From Nitrosarchaeum sp. (GTDB lineage Archaea; Thermoproteota; Nitrososphaeria; Nitrososphaerales; Nitrosopumilaceae): a DNA stretch of 7,097 nt. Under the pieces are notes generated by a model. That model was not told where the DNA came from. It did not search any database and saw only the letters and a list, made by a program, of their open reading frames with translations. Every line of letters begins with the position of its first letter. Within the stretch, counting starts at the first letter, position 1. Positions 6,315 through 7,097 of this stretch are shown piece by piece. The stretch lies in the NCBI GenBank assembly GCA_013140415.1, contig JABFSW010000212.1, positions 1-7,097 of the forward strand. Reading direction: 5' to 3'. The translations under genes were made by a program, and so were the position numbers.

Positions 6315-6343
6315 TTTAATTAATGAACCCAAAGGATATATCA
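6315..6343 (+). promoter_or_regulatory. two overlapping promoter options for the small Cys-rich gene
   Basis: TTTAATTAA (6315-6323) is centred 27 bp before the TTG at 6346. GATATATC (6335-6342) is centred about 26 bp before the in-frame ATG at 6364. AAGGAT (6332-6337) lies 8 nt before the TTG and could serve as a weak ribosome site. The sequence alone does not settle which is used. Confidence 0.35.
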
Positions 6344-6345
6344 TA

Positions 6346-6528
6346 TTGAAAATCATACAAGACATGGCATGTTTTTGTGGCTGTGAAAGTTGGCAAAAAA
6401 ACGATGATGGATTCAGAGTAGCATGTGTAAAATGTGGTCATGGACCTCAAAATCATGATGATGAATTTAGAGCTTCTGCAAGAAAGAATGAATCACAAAG
6501 TCAAAAACGTGATGCAGATTTTGGATAA
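6346..6528 (+). CDS. small Cys-rich zinc-finger-like protein, unknown function
   Basis: A 60-aa protein, or 54 aa if the in-frame ATG at 6364 is the true start. The core is ACFCGCES (C9, C11, C13) followed 14 residues later by ACVKCGHG (C27, C30, H32). This is a likely four-ligand zinc-ribbon-like knuckle plus one spare cysteine. The second half is hydrophilic and charged (DDEFRASARKNES) and probably disordered. There is no signal peptide or membrane segment. It begins 42 nt after the metalloregulator on the same strand and ends 1 nt before the convergent UPF0047 gene, so it may be a third operon member or have its own promoter. The paired cysteine knuckles make a non-coding chance frame unlikely. 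I do not recognise a named family; nucleic-acid or protein binding would be guesses. Confidence 0.7.
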   Translation: MKIIQDMACFCGCESWQKNDDGFRVACVKCGHGPQNHDDEFRASARKNESQSQKRDADFG

Positions 6529-6529
6529 A

Positions 6530-6949
6530 TTATTCACCAATGATTTTAACTAAAACTCTTTTTGGTCTTTGTCCATCAAATTCTCCATAGAAAATTTGCT
6601 CCCATGGACCAAAATCTAATTTACCACTAGTAATAGCAACAACAACTTCTCTTCCCATTATTTGCCGTTTTAAATGAGCATCAGCATTATCTTCGCCTGT
6701 TTTGTTGTGTTCATATTGATCAATTGGTTCATGTGGGGCAAGTGCTTCTAACCATTTTTCATAATCTTGATGTAATCCATTTTCATTATCATTAATGAAA
6801 ACACTTGCTGTGATATGCATTGCATTTACAAGACATAGTCCTTCTTGCACTTTACTTTTAAGAACCAATTTTCTTATATCAGGAGTAATATTGACAAAAG
6901 CCCGCCGTGTTTTTACATTATAGGTAAGATATTCGGTTAAGGATTTCAT
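6530..6949 (-). CDS. UPF0047/YjbQ-family protein
   Basis: Complete 139-aa member of the UPF0047 (YjbQ) family, whose usual length is 130-140 aa. Recognisable blocks are [18 protein letters not shown] (42-59), [15 protein letters not shown] (85-99) with conserved D90/H92, and the end block [19 protein letters not shown] (113-131). The family folds as a compact trimeric protein with a putative metal or anion site lined by conserved His and Asp residues. Some members show weak thiamine phosphate synthase activity, hence the alternative product name secondary thiamine-phosphate synthase; the physiological role is unsettled. The ATG at 6949 is supported by a TATA-like box about 26 bp upstream. It converges with the small Cys-rich gene with only 1 nt between stop codons, so the two transcripts must overlap at their 3' ends. 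Nothing nearby points to thiamine metabolism. Confidence 0.93.
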   Translation of the reverse strand: MKSLTEYLTYNVKTRRAFVNITPDIRKLVLKSKVQEGLCLVNAMHITASVFINDNENGLHQDYEKWLEALAPHEPIDQYEHNKTGEDNADAHLKRQIMGREVVVAITSGKLDFGPWEQIFYGEFDGQRPKRVLVKIIGE

Positions 6950-6970
6950 GAGATGAAATTATTATGTCTG

Positions 6971-6979
6971 TCATAAAAA
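6971..6979 (-). promoter_or_regulatory. TATA-like box of the UPF0047 gene
   Basis: TTTTTATGA on the minus strand is centred about 26 bp before the ATG at 6949, giving a predicted leaderless transcript. It lies in the 44-nt gap after the stop of the partial gene to the right. Confidence 0.4.
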
Positions 6980-6993
6980 TTCTAAGAGCAGGC

Positions 6994-7097
6994 TCAGAAC
7001 TCAAGATCCTCATCATCAATCAAAGGGATAGGGTCATCACTGCCCGCAAGGCATAATTCAGGCAGATGCCTATTGAGTCTTTCAAGAAGATTGATAA
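6994..7097 (-). CDS. C-terminal end of an unidentified acidic protein (partial)
   Basis: A minus-strand frame enters from the right window edge and stays open for about 33 codons to a TGA at 6994-6996. The visible residues run from about INLLERLNRHLPEL to an acidic end, DDEDLEF. The amphipathic helix-like stretch followed by an acidic tail looks protein-like, and the stop is placed neatly 44 nt before the next gene on the same strand. Too little is visible to name a family. A shorter opposite-strand frame here (6964-7056) looks less like a protein. Confidence 0.5.
   Translation of the reverse strand, partial: INLLERLNRHLPELCLAGSDDPIPLIDDEDLEF

Noticed and set aside
6964..7056. Plus-strand 30-codon frame beginning ATG at 6964
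   Set aside because: It overlaps the UPF0047 promoter and the partial minus-strand gene, and its translation shows no motif.
1..7097. CRISPR array, tRNA, rRNA or insertion sequence
   Set aside because: No regularly spaced repeats, cloverleaf-type arms, transposase motifs or terminal inverted repeats were seen on reading both strands.

Overview
The window reads as chromosomal DNA of an archaeon, most likely a Nitrosopumilus-like ammonia-oxidising thaumarchaeote (Nitrososphaerota). The DNA is visibly AT-rich and the genes are short and tightly packed. Most starts have an archaeal TATA-like box about 25-27 bp upstream and little or no leader. The gene content (a tetraether synthase-type radical SAM enzyme, TrmB- and DtxR-family regulators) is archaeal. 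The lineage is inferred from these features and was not tested by a search.

Left part (1-3254), surface-sugar genes. A nucleotide-sugar 6-dehydrogenase runs leftward off the window edge. A divergent GalE-like NAD-dependent epimerase shares a 95-bp promoter region with it. A GT4-type glycosyltransferase meets the epimerase tail to tail with a 9-nt overlap. Together they suggest synthesis and transfer of a uronic-acid-type or epimerised sugar for a glycan or glycolipid.

Centre (3304-6303), the most interesting part. A large cysteine-rich radical SAM protein on the minus strand matches the architecture of tetraether synthase (Tes), which joins two archaeol-type lipids into membrane-spanning GDGT lipids. 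It is transcribed divergently from a two-gene regulator operon: a TrmB-family regulator followed after 1 nt by a DtxR/IdeR-type metalloregulator with a Met-Cys-Glu-His metal site. The region between them holds a TATA box readable in both directions, a second TATA box suited to a leaderless TrmB start, and two inverted repeats that could be operators. This layout suggests, without proving it, that membrane-lipid tetraether formation is tied to metal or metabolic state.

Right part (6304-7097). A small cysteine-rich, zinc-finger-like protein converges with 1 nt spacing on a UPF0047/YjbQ-family protein. The C-terminal end of an unidentified acidic protein enters from the right edge on the minus strand. 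No tRNA, rRNA, CRISPR array or mobile element was seen. No gene-free stretch exceeds about 120 bases.
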